From: Olleya marilimosa CAM030
GTDB taxonomy: Bacteria > Bacteroidota > Bacteroidia > Flavobacteriales > Flavobacteriaceae
DNA length: 64,000 bases
Assembly: GCF_000518485.1 (NCBI RefSeq)
Contig: NZ_JADR01000001.1
Location: 1 to 64,000, forward strand
Direction of reading: 5' to 3'
Shown: positions 31,602-40,804 of the stretch, one piece after another
How positions within the stretch are numbered: position 1 is the first letter of the stretch
Layout: every line of letters begins with the position of its first letter
Program-made: the position numbers and the translations under genes
The notes under the pieces: model-generated
Told to the model about the DNA's origin: nothing
Databases searched by the model: none
Seen by the model: only the letters and a program-made list of their open reading frames with translations

Positions 31602-33932
31602 TTAACGAATTAAACTAAAATGACCTCTAATTTTTTGACCATTAGATCTAGAAACTAAATACCAGTAATCATTAGTAGGTAATAATTGTCCATTTAACGT
31701 TCCATCCCAACCTGGAGATTGTGGATTTAAAAGGTGAATTAACTTACCATAGCGATCAAATATTTTAATATCTAAATCCGTATTAAAAGTATCATTAATA
31801 CCTATCGGTTTCCAGTATTGATTGTAATTATCTCCATTTGGAGTAAAAAATTGTGGAAAGCCTAAAATAGCAATGGTTTGCTCTGACATTCCGCAGCCAT
31901 CAATTTCTCTAACATAAACAGTATGTATGCCTGGAGCCACATTTGAAAACGAATTAAAAGTTTGATACGACCCATTGTCTAAAGCATATTCAAAATTTCC
32001 TGTGTTAGATAGTGTTACAGTAATTGTATTATTGGACGTCAATTCTGTAAAAGCAATGTTGTCAATAATAGGTGCTTCAATAGAGGTTACAGTAATGTCT
32101 CTGGTATTAGAGCAACCATTGGTTCCTGTAATAATTACAGTATATACACCAATTTGGTTTACATCAATAAAAGAGGTGTTTACTCCTGTGTCTACTCCGT
32201 TTAATAACCATTGGTAGTAGTAGTTGCTAGGCGAATCATTTAATACTCCACCAACCAAAGTTATGGTGTCAGGATAGTTATTTAAACAATACTCCAAGGT
32301 TTCGTTTTCCGAAATTTCTGGTGTAAAAAGTACATTTAAGTTAACGTCTGTTACAGCATAACAATCCGAACCATTAGTGGTTACTTGTGCATAAATGGTT
32401 TGAAAATTTGGAATTGTAGACTCGAAGTTTGTTGGCAACGGATTATTTTCCGCGAAAGCGTCTTCTTGAGTTAAGTAATAACTAATTGTAGCTCCTGCAG
32501 GAACTAAAGGTGTAATTTGAGAGCTTACTTGGCTTAAATCAAAAGTGGTTAATCCATCAATAGTGGCATCGTCACAAGCGTCTAAACTATAAGTTGGTAA
32601 ATTATTATTTGAAATTTGTAACGTAATCTGACTTATAGCTGTACAGCTAGATATATTATTAATCACTAAGGCGTATACGACTTGATTGATTGTAGTATTT
32701 TGAAAACTATCAGGTGTTGTAATGGCATTTATTTGCTGTTCTGCATCTGATAGCGAATTATAAAAACCAATAATGGATAAATCAGGATTACCAACAGTAA
32801 TGACTTGGTCTGTGTCAAATAGATTATAGGTTGTGATGCCATCTTGCTCTAAATCGCATTCAGTTAAAGTTGTGGTTACTGTTGTTGGTGCAGGAAATTG
32901 CTCGATAACAATTTCGCCATAAGATATACAACCATTAGATAAGGTAACCTCTACGTTGTAAGTTCCAGAATCTGCTACTGTTAGAATAGGATTAATTTCA
33001 GTAAGAAGCTCTGTACCATCTTTAAACCATTTGTAAATTATGGCTCCAGTTTGTGTAGCATCTAGGTCTGTGCTTTGGTTTTCGCATAGTGCGTTGTTTG
33101 TAGACTCTAATAAATTTGGACCTAAATCTGTGGTTAACTCAAAACTACCAGCTTCTAAAAACACAGCAGAATCGTATCTGTAGTTTTGTTCATCTGCAAT
33201 TACTAATTTGACTTCGTAAGTGGTATTAGGTACAGTGTTGGCTACTGCAGATAAGACTTTAGTCTGTCCATTAAAGTTAATTGGAGCAGTATTATCATTC
33301 CAACTTCCAAAATAAAATTCGTTTTCTTCTTGACAACCACCAGGAATTTCTGGATGTACTGTCGTTACTTTAACAGGAACTTGAGTACCAGGAACTAATG
33401 CAATGTTTTCGTAATCTGTTGTGCCTATTTCACGAATTAAAAAACCAAATAAGTCAGAATATTGGCATGTGTTGGCGTTGTTTTCTTGATATTCTTCTGA
33501 AGCAAAAATATAATTGAAGCTAATTTGTGTAGCCTCAGAGGTAAATTGAAACTCTAAAATGGTTGCATTTAAAGTGTTGGTTTCGTCTAAAGCAATCTCT
33601 AAATCTTGGTCACCATCCCAACCAGAAGCATCATCATCACTTAAAGAATCGTTAGGACCATCAACATTGCTTAAACGTCCAGTACTTAATACAATTCCGC
33701 TTTGAAAAGGGAATGTGGTACCTGTTGCATCAAAATATCCATAGCTTTGATCTGAGCCTCCAAAATCACCACCAACAACGTTAGTCACTTGTACATTAGT
33801 TATACAACTACTATCAATTAAGATATCCTCTACAAGTTGCTGAGGTGTATAGGTTTGAACATCTGTAACAACATTTTGTGCAGATGTTATACCAACAATT
33901 AAAAACAGAATAATAAAGAGTCTTTTTTGCAT
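31602..33932 (-). CDS. T9SS type B surface protein with choice-of-anchor L domain, 2 repeat modules
   Basis: This 776-residue secreted protein has a signal peptide (MQKRLFIILFLIVGITSAQ), then a choice-of-anchor L domain (about 30-270; FGYFDATGTTFPFQSGIVLSTGRL, FIFASEEYQENNANTCQYSDLFGFLIRE). An Ig-like section follows, then two modules of the type CDxxxDGxxTFDLSQ (from about 370 and 465), a second Ig-like domain and a type B sorting domain (FFTPNGDNYNQYWKP, IFDRYGKLIHLLNP, GWDGTLNG, DYWYLVSR, GHFSLIR). It is exported by the T9SS to the cell surface. It is the last of four paralogous neighbours. Confidence 0.9.
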   Translation of the reverse strand: MQKRLFIILFLIVGITSAQNVVTDVQTYTPQQLVEDILIDSSCITNVQVTNVVGGDFGGSDQSYGYFDATGTTFPFQSGIVLSTGRLSNVDGPNDSLSDDDASGWDGDQDLEIALDETNTLNATILEFQFTSEATQISFNYIFASEEYQENNANTCQYSDLFGFLIREIGTTDYENIALVPGTQVPVKVTTVHPEIPGGCQEENEFYFGSWNDNTAPINFNGQTKVLSAVANTVPNTTYEVKLVIADEQNYRYDSAVFLEAGSFELTTDLGPNLLESTNNALCENQSTDLDATQTGAIIYKWFKDGTELLTEINPILTVADSGTYNVEVTLSNGCISYGEIVIEQFPAPTTVTTTLTECDLEQDGITTYNLFDTDQVITVGNPDLSIIGFYNSLSDAEQQINAITTPDSFQNTTINQVVYALVINNISSCTAISQITLQISNNNLPTYSLDACDDATIDGLTTFDLSQVSSQITPLVPAGATISYYLTQEDAFAENNPLPTNFESTIPNFQTIYAQVTTNGSDCYAVTDVNLNVLFTPEISENETLEYCLNNYPDTITLVGGVLNDSPSNYYYQWLLNGVDTGVNTSFIDVNQIGVYTVIITGTNGCSNTRDITVTSIEAPIIDNIAFTELTSNNTITVTLSNTGNFEYALDNGSYQTFNSFSNVAPGIHTVYVREIDGCGMSEQTIAILGFPQFFTPNGDNYNQYWKPIGINDTFNTDLDIKIFDRYGKLIHLLNPQSPGWDGTLNGQLLPTNDYWYLVSRSNGQKIRGHFSLIR

Positions 33933-33990
33933 ACCTTTTTAATGGTTTGCAAAGGTACTGAACAATTTATTTTAAATAAATAATGAAATG

Positions 33991-36900
33991 TTAAAGCTTA
34001 AGTGTAAAATGTCCTTTTTTCTGAAACTCGATTGGTCCTTTTTTAATATCTGCTACGTACCAATAGTCACTTGCAGGCATAAGGTTACCATTGTATCTAC
34101 CATCCCAACCAAGCGAAGCATGTGTTAGTGTTTTAAGTAGTTTGCCATAACGATCGTATATATATACCACAGTACCTTTTAATTGATTAACACCTGAAAT
34201 GTGCCAATAATCAAAATATCCATCTCCATTTGGAGTAACAAATTTTGGTACATCTATAATAACAACCTCTTTGGTTGTAGAGTTGCATCCATTTAAGTCA
34301 ATTACAGTTATGGTGTGAGGACCTATTGGTACATTGCTAAAAAAGTTAGAGTCTTGTGGCTCTTGGTCATCAAATTGATATAAATAATCGCCTATACCTG
34401 AAACTTCAACAGTAATATTGTTTGGGTCTGAAAAGTCAATAGTTTCAGTAAAATCAATGGTAGCAGCTTCAGATTCTGAAACTGTAAAAGTTGCAGTGGT
34501 TGTACAACCAAATTGTGATGTAACGGTTACAGAGTATGTTCCAACTTCAGTAATTTCTATATAACTTAAATTACTATTAGTTGACCAAGTATAGTTATCT
34601 GTAGGTATATTCGTTTCGGCAGACACAATTAATGGTAAGTTTTCTAAACATAACACTTGATCTGGTATGTCTAGTTCTGGTTTTCTGTTAACAATAGTGG
34701 CAAAGCTAGTGGTATTAAAACAACCTGTAGCGTTATTTTCTATTCTTACATAATACGTAGTATTGTTTTCTGAATCTACTAGTAAATCTGTTAATGCATT
34801 AGTATTATTAATAGCATCGTTTTGTGTTGTAAAGTAAGAAACAGTAAAGTCACTAGGGTTTTGACCAGCTAATGCAAAAGTAGTTTGCTGACTTAAATCA
34901 AAAATCGAGAATGTGTCAAAATCATCATCGCAATTTTGTAAATCTGATAATACACCTAAAATTGGTATAGGATTAACAGCTAGAACAAATGGTTGTATTG
35001 TAAAGCAAGCACTACCTGTATAATTTGATCTAGCAAATAAAGTTGTGTTACCAACACTATAGGTGTAGTCAGTATCTAACGGGTTTTGTTGTGTTTGCGC
35101 ATCTGTTTGCGATGCATAAAACGTTGTTTGAATGCTTAATGTTGTATCTACTAAAGCGCTAAGTGCGTTGTTTAAATTATAGGTATTGGTATTGTCTTCG
35201 CAAATATCTAATACTACATTTGGTGTAATAGTAGGAGGTACGTCTACAATTAAATCTAAAGGGATTTGTGCATAACAATTAGAGACTGTATTAGATATTT
35301 TGATAAATACAGTTTGAGGATTTGATGTATTAGTAAAATTATAAGGATCACTGATTTGATTTGTACCAAGCTCTAGATCTGAAATTGATGTAAAATATTC
35401 AATAACAGTATTGTCCTGTCTAATAGATAGGACTTCTACTTCTGATTGTGTTAAATCAAAACTGGTAAAGCCATCTAAATCATCATCACATTGTTGTAAA
35501 GCACTTGCTACATTAGTTTCTGGTACAGCAATTACGTTAAATTCAAAACTAGTAATGCCTTTACAGTAAGTACCATTATCTACAGTAACAAAAATTTGTT
35601 GCGGATTAACGGTTGTTGTAAAGTTATTAGGTAAAGGATTAGATTGTGTTTCGGCATCAGCCATAGTAAGGTGGTAGCTAATACTTAAAGTTTCAGGAGA
35701 ACCTGAACTGATTTGTGTTGAAATTTCAGTTAAATCAAAAGTTTCAAAACCATCATTACTAACGTCGTCACAAACAAATACATCTGTAGGATTGTTATAG
35801 ATCGGGTTAGAACCTACTTCTATTTGAAAAGAAGAAGTGTCATAACAATCTGTATTTGTGTAATTTTGTACACGAACATAAATGGTTTGAGGGCTTGATG
35901 TGTTTTCAAAAATGGTCGTTTTATCAATAGCATTACTGTTACTATCTGCATCTGCTTGCGATAAAAAGTAAAGAACTTCTTTACCAGTTTGTCCATTTAA
36001 TATCTCTGCATCTTTATCAATAAAAATAAATTCTCCAATTTGATTACCATCGGTCTCACAATTAATTAATGTTGTTATTGATGTAAAAACAGGTAATGTA
36101 TTTACATAAATAGTGATAACCTCAACAGAAAAACAACCAGTAATACTATTTTCTATTCTTGCAAAAACCATTTGTGTATTAGCGTTGTAGTTTTGGTAAT
36201 CTGTTATAGCATCTGTGTTAGTTTCGGCATCTATTTGTGAGGTGTGAAAAGTGATTGTTCTGTCTGTTGTGTCAGTCACCATTTGGTTTATGGTAGTTGA
36301 TAAATCAATTATAGAAAAACCATCTTGATCGTTATCACAAATCAATATGTTATCAGGAGTTGATGTAGTTGGTGCAGGCAATACATTAATAGTTAGACTA
36401 GATGTAGCATTACAACCGTTTTCGTTTTGTACACGTACATAAACCGTTAACGGATTAACTGTATTGTTGTAAAAAGCAGGTAGAGGATTGGTGTTAGCCT
36501 GACTGTCTGCTTGAGTTTGAAAATAAGAAACTAATCCACCTGCAATATCTGTTGCAACATAATCGTCAAATGTATGTAAATCTATACTAGTAAAACCATC
36601 GTCATCTGTATCACAATAATCTTGAGAGGTTAGTGTTTGAATATCAAATCCCTCGTTGATTATTAGTTGTATTGTAGCATTGTGTGTACACGTTAAGCTA
36701 TTTAATACAATGTATAAGGTTTTGGGTGTTACATCAACTACGTATGATACATTTTGATTAATTGGGTTTATGTTAGCCAATTGGTCTGCTTCGGTTTCGT
36801 AAAAGTCAATAGTAACATCTTCTAATCCGTTAATTATAGCTTCAGCAACTTGTAATAAATCAAAATCAACAATACCATCGTTTGATGCATCGTCGCATTC

Positions 36901-38808
36901 AAAATAATCTGTTATTTCTGTTCCAGATTCTAATAAAAAAGTGTGCAGCTCTAAAGGTACAACAGATGCACATCCTGTGACGTCATCTTCAACTCTTATA
37001 TATACTGTTTGTTCGAAGTCATTAGTATTAGAAAAGTTGGTCGGATTTGCAATTGGATTAGAGCCACTGTTGGCATCGTCCAAAGTCTCGTGATATGTTA
37101 CAGTAACATTGGTTAAGCCTTGTAAAACATCATCAATATTTTGAGTTAAATCAAAAGTATCGTATCCATCTCCATCAGACTCGCAAGCGTCTAGCATTTG
37201 CGTATCGGGATTTATTGCAGGATTAATATTAACTTGTATATCTAAAGTTGTGGTTATATTGCATCCAGTTGTAATATCTACAATACTTACATATAATGTC
37301 TCATTGCTTGTAGTAGGAGCGTATGGCGAAGCTATTGGATTTAATCCACTTTCGGCATCAGCCAAATTATAGTGGTAGTTAACATTATAATTACTGTTAC
37401 CATTTGATATTTCGTCATCCTTATCTGTAAGTGTTACATAAGCACCTCCTGTAGAACACACAGTTAAAGGAGTAGGATTGGTTATGTTTAAGTACGGATT
37501 AATTATTAAGTTAAATGTCCCAATATATACACATCCAGAAACGTCATCTTGAACGCGGTAATATACAGATTGGGTTGGCGTTGTACTTAAATAATTTACT
37601 ATTGCATTTGTGTTATTTTCCGCTTCTGTTTGATTAAGATGAAACGTTGTTGTATATGATGCGCTTGGTAAAGCAGATTCAGCTTCCGTTATTTTAGTTG
37701 ATAAATCAAAGTTTTCTTCTCCATCATTAGACGCATCGTCGCACACAATTATGTCTGTTAATGCATCTGCAAGTTGTATGCTGTTAAGTGTTATGTTAAC
37801 TGAGTCTTCAAATGTGCAAAAATCTGCATTTAAAGGCACAGTAACTTCTACTGTATAATTACCGTCAGTATTTACTAATAACGTACTTCCATTTTCTCCT
37901 GTGATAACAGAGTCGTTAAAAAACCATGTGTAAGTTGCCAAAGGATTGTTTGTATTGGCATCCAAAGTTACTGTGGCATCACAAGTTGTAATATCATCTC
38001 CAAGATCGACACTATCTGTAAAGCTATTTCCTTCTATAAAAACAGCTGTATCAAAGTTTCGGTCCGTTTGATCTGCTATAATAAGTTTAATATTATATTG
38101 TACGTTAGGTAATATATTTGCAGACGCAGTTAATACTGTTGTACGACCATTAAAATTTGTGTCTCCAATGTTATAACCTTCAAAGTAGGCATTGTTTTCT
38201 TCGGGACAAAAACCTACGATTTCGTCATGAATTGTATTGGTATTTACAGCAGTATTTGTTCCAGGGACTACTGCAATATTTTGATAGGGATTGCCACTTC
38301 CAGCTTCGCGAATTAAAAAAGCAAATCCATCAGAATATAAACATGGATATTCAGCAAAATACTCTTCTGATGCTAAAATGTAATTAAACTGAATATTACT
38401 TGAAGTCGAAATAAAATCGAACTGAATTGACGTCGCATTTAATGTGTTATTAATACCTAAAGTTGCTTCTAAATCGGGATCTGTTCCCCAAGCAACAGTT
38501 CCTTCGTTTAAAGGATTAGTATTTTGTGTATTTCCTGCAGAAGCAGCACTACCTGTGGATAACATTATTCCATTTTCAAAAGGAAAACTAGAACTTGCAT
38601 TTTCAAAATAACCAAAACTTGAAAATCCATTAATACTTCCATTAATGGTGGATGTAATATTTGTTACTTCTACACAACCTTGTACTAAATTATTTTCTAC
38701 AAGTTGTTGTGCTGTAAATGAGTCGTCCACTGTAATTTGTTGTGCATGAGTAGACAAGCAAAACATGATAAATGCAGCAATGATTGGGGTTTGTAGGTTA
38801 AGTTTCAT
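33991..38808 (-). CDS. giant T9SS type B adhesin with choice-of-anchor L domain, about 11 repeat modules
   Basis: This 1605-residue protein starts at an ATG (38808) that begins a signal peptide (MKLNLQTPIIAAFIMFCLSTHA); the in-frame ATG at 38844 would add 12 non-signal residues and lies on the predicted leader. A choice-of-anchor L domain (about 25-250) and an Ig-like domain precede about eleven ~90-residue modules of the form CDxxxDGxxxFDLTQ...YxTxxDAxxxxNPI...TVYVRVxNxxTGC. The C terminus is a type B sorting domain (FVTPNGDGYFDYWHISG, IYDRYGKLLK, GWDGRYNG, DYWYVADI). ATCGAT boxes flank its promoter. Likely an adhesion filament of the gliding surface (inference). Confidence 0.9.
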   Translation of the reverse strand: MKLNLQTPIIAAFIMFCLSTHAQQITVDDSFTAQQLVENNLVQGCVEVTNITSTINGSINGFSSFGYFENASSSFPFENGIMLSTGSAASAGNTQNTNPLNEGTVAWGTDPDLEATLGINNTLNATSIQFDFISTSSNIQFNYILASEEYFAEYPCLYSDGFAFLIREAGSGNPYQNIAVVPGTNTAVNTNTIHDEIVGFCPEENNAYFEGYNIGDTNFNGRTTVLTASANILPNVQYNIKLIIADQTDRNFDTAVFIEGNSFTDSVDLGDDITTCDATVTLDANTNNPLATYTWFFNDSVITGENGSTLLVNTDGNYTVEVTVPLNADFCTFEDSVNITLNSIQLADALTDIIVCDDASNDGEENFDLSTKITEAESALPSASYTTTFHLNQTEAENNTNAIVNYLSTTPTQSVYYRVQDDVSGCVYIGTFNLIINPYLNITNPTPLTVCSTGGAYVTLTDKDDEISNGNSNYNVNYHYNLADAESGLNPIASPYAPTTSNETLYVSIVDITTGCNITTTLDIQVNINPAINPDTQMLDACESDGDGYDTFDLTQNIDDVLQGLTNVTVTYHETLDDANSGSNPIANPTNFSNTNDFEQTVYIRVEDDVTGCASVVPLELHTFLLESGTEITDYFECDDASNDGIVDFDLLQVAEAIINGLEDVTIDFYETEADQLANINPINQNVSYVVDVTPKTLYIVLNSLTCTHNATIQLIINEGFDIQTLTSQDYCDTDDDGFTSIDLHTFDDYVATDIAGGLVSYFQTQADSQANTNPLPAFYNNTVNPLTVYVRVQNENGCNATSSLTINVLPAPTTSTPDNILICDNDQDGFSIIDLSTTINQMVTDTTDRTITFHTSQIDAETNTDAITDYQNYNANTQMVFARIENSITGCFSVEVITIYVNTLPVFTSITTLINCETDGNQIGEFIFIDKDAEILNGQTGKEVLYFLSQADADSNSNAIDKTTIFENTSSPQTIYVRVQNYTNTDCYDTSSFQIEVGSNPIYNNPTDVFVCDDVSNDGFETFDLTEISTQISSGSPETLSISYHLTMADAETQSNPLPNNFTTTVNPQQIFVTVDNGTYCKGITSFEFNVIAVPETNVASALQQCDDDLDGFTSFDLTQSEVEVLSIRQDNTVIEYFTSISDLELGTNQISDPYNFTNTSNPQTVFIKISNTVSNCYAQIPLDLIVDVPPTITPNVVLDICEDNTNTYNLNNALSALVDTTLSIQTTFYASQTDAQTQQNPLDTDYTYSVGNTTLFARSNYTGSACFTIQPFVLAVNPIPILGVLSDLQNCDDDFDTFSIFDLSQQTTFALAGQNPSDFTVSYFTTQNDAINNTNALTDLLVDSENNTTYYVRIENNATGCFNTTSFATIVNRKPELDIPDQVLCLENLPLIVSAETNIPTDNYTWSTNSNLSYIEITEVGTYSVTVTSQFGCTTTATFTVSESEAATIDFTETIDFSDPNNITVEVSGIGDYLYQFDDQEPQDSNFFSNVPIGPHTITVIDLNGCNSTTKEVVIIDVPKFVTPNGDGYFDYWHISGVNQLKGTVVYIYDRYGKLLKTLTHASLGWDGRYNGNLMPASDYWYVADIKKGPIEFQKKGHFTLKL

Positions 38809-38849
38809 TGACAATAAGGGAATTAAAACCACGATGAATAACATATTTC

Positions 38850-38905
38850 ATCGATAACATGTGCAATGATACATCAATTATCGATTAAACGCAAGAATTA
38901 TCGAT
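38850..38905. repeat. array of three ATCGAT boxes at the giant adhesin promoter
   Basis: ATCGAT lies at 38850, 38880 and 38900 (spacings 30 and 20 bp). Read toward the adhesin, two boxes are TTTAATCGATAATT and the third is TTATCGATGAAA. A -7-like TATCATTG (38864-38871, minus strand) falls between boxes one and two, so they sit at about -45, -25 and the start site. The same boxes and spacings occur at 9247-9321. Confidence 0.55.
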
Positions 38906-38932
38906 TAAAAGTTTTAATTAATTATGTGTGCC

Positions 38933-40774
38933 TTAATAGTTTACGTAAACCCAACCTGTTTTAGATATATATTTTGGATCATTTAAATGAAGTACATAAA
39001 AATAGGTGCCTACAGGAACTATTTTTCCTTGGTTATTTAACCCTTGATTTATTTGACCAAACCATTTAGTATTGTCATCGCCTTTAAAAATTAATGTACC
39101 ATAACGATTGTAGATTAATAATTGGTGATTTTCAAAAATGTTATATAATCCTTGAATATTAAAATAGTCGTTGGTCGTATCGTGATTAGGAGAAAACCCT
39201 TGAGGAATATAAGGAGGACAATGTTCTGTCAATAAATCAAATTTAAATATATCAAAACATACATCTGTTGTCGCTGTTATGTATATGCTTTGGGGTGTAC
39301 TATTTGAAAAATAGTTGTTAGGATTTAATATAGAGGTGTTAGTAGATATGTCCTCTAAAGTTTCATGATAATTAAAATCTTGATAGCTAGTTGTGTCTAT
39401 TTGATTTAATGCCTGCGTTAAATCAAAATGTGATTTATTATAACCTTCATCACATGCTAGTAATGGATTTAATTGTATGGTTTGTGGGAAAGGTAATAGT
39501 TGTATAGCTTCAAAGGTATCATTATTAACTTCATTAGTTTCTGTTATAACACCATTGTAAGTACCATCATTGTCCACTGCGATTTCTAAAATAAAATTAT
39601 CAGGAAAAGTATCTGGAACCAGAAAACTGATTTGGTTAGTTTCTTCTCCACCAATTATAATCTCGCTAATAGTTTGATTTTGGGCTACCAGTATACCGTC
39701 TATAAAAAAAGCAATAGGTGTGTTTGGAGGTAAGTTAGCAGTACTATTGTTATTAAAAACTGAGTAATTTACAGTTACCATCCTATTAGCACAAGTAACT
39801 TGGTAATTATTTAATTGTATTGTAGCGTCTGGTAGTTGACTATTTAAAACCGTAATAATATTATTTATTATTATTAAATCTGCTCTAAAATTTCCGCTAT
39901 TGTCTAAGCCTCCTGTAGTTAAGTTAATAGTTACTTCTGTGTCTCCTATAGCAATGTTATTCTCTATGTTATAAACATCCAAATCTGCATTATAAAAATC
40001 GGTTGCATTTGTAAAGGTATTAGTGCCATTAAAGGCATTATTTGCTAAATTAAGAGGAGGATTGGATAATACATTGCCATTAATAGATAGAGATTCTCCA
40101 AAATTTAGGGCATTATCACCTTCCCAAGCTAAAAAACCAATTTTAGCATTTTCATTATCTAAGACATTTACATTTTCTAAAACGATAGTTTTATTTTGAA
40201 CATCTCCATTAATAATTTCTAATCCTAAAAATAGATTTACTTGATTTAAAGGCAGTGTACTGTCTTCATAAATAACATAAAGACTCCATCCTGCATAATT
40301 GGTCCTATTATTACAATATCCAGCAGTTGAGGTTAGTACTTCTGAAATATCTAAATCTGCAAATAAGTAGTCGCCATTTCCATGCGTAATAACCAAATTG
40401 GTAACATCTGCATAGCTAGCAAAATAAGTAAGCAACCCATCAGGTCCAGCATTATAAGTAACATTATATGTATCTGCTGCAATTATTGATTGGCTATTTA
40501 ATGAAACTTCTGTATCTCCTGGACCAGAACCTGACCAAAATAAATAGGCTGATATTATAGTTGAGTCTGTAGGTAAGGTTAGATTTGCTTGAGACGATGG
40601 TAAAATAGAGCAAAAGGATTGTGATAAATTATTTTCGGCTTGATTTAATGTGTTTCCAATTGCAGTATAATCATAACGACCATTAAATTGCTGAAACAAC
40701 GTTATATCTTGCGCAGTTATAACTTGCGATGATAGATTTAAAATTATAAAAGCAATAATTATACGATACATCAA
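38933..40774 (-). CDS. T9SS type B surface protein with CARDB-like domain, 1 repeat module
   Basis: This 613-residue secreted protein has a signal peptide (MMYRIIIAFIILNLSSQVITAQ). The N-terminal ~300 residues form a beta-rich domain (SAYLFWSGSGPGDTEVSLN, YAGWSLYVIYED, IGFLAWEGDNALNFGES) seen in flavobacterial surface proteins; a CARDB-like beta domain (about 315-425; VTVNYSVFNNNSTANLPPNTPIAFFIDG) follows, then one CDEGYNKSHFDLTQ module and a type B sorting domain (GFSPNHDTTNDYFNIQG, IYNRYGTLIFKG, VPVGTYFYVLHL). It lies 30 bp after the neighbouring paralogue and is probably co-transcribed. Ligand unknown. Confidence 0.88.
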   Translation of the reverse strand: MMYRIIIAFIILNLSSQVITAQDITLFQQFNGRYDYTAIGNTLNQAENNLSQSFCSILPSSQANLTLPTDSTIISAYLFWSGSGPGDTEVSLNSQSIIAADTYNVTYNAGPDGLLTYFASYADVTNLVITHGNGDYLFADLDISEVLTSTAGYCNNRTNYAGWSLYVIYEDSTLPLNQVNLFLGLEIINGDVQNKTIVLENVNVLDNENAKIGFLAWEGDNALNFGESLSINGNVLSNPPLNLANNAFNGTNTFTNATDFYNADLDVYNIENNIAIGDTEVTINLTTGGLDNSGNFRADLIIINNIITVLNSQLPDATIQLNNYQVTCANRMVTVNYSVFNNNSTANLPPNTPIAFFIDGILVAQNQTISEIIIGGEETNQISFLVPDTFPDNFILEIAVDNDGTYNGVITETNEVNNDTFEAIQLLPFPQTIQLNPLLACDEGYNKSHFDLTQALNQIDTTSYQDFNYHETLEDISTNTSILNPNNYFSNSTPQSIYITATTDVCFDIFKFDLLTEHCPPYIPQGFSPNHDTTNDYFNIQGLYNIFENHQLLIYNRYGTLIFKGDDNTKWFGQINQGLNNQGKIVPVGTYFYVLHLNDPKYISKTGWVYVNY

Positions 40775-40804
40775 AAATTGTTTCTTCTTTAAAAGTACAA
40801 ATAA

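Noticed and set aside
33991-38808. Repeat modules of the adhesin as a DNA-level satellite
   Set aside because: Similarity is at protein level with diverged codons; no near-identical DNA units were seen.
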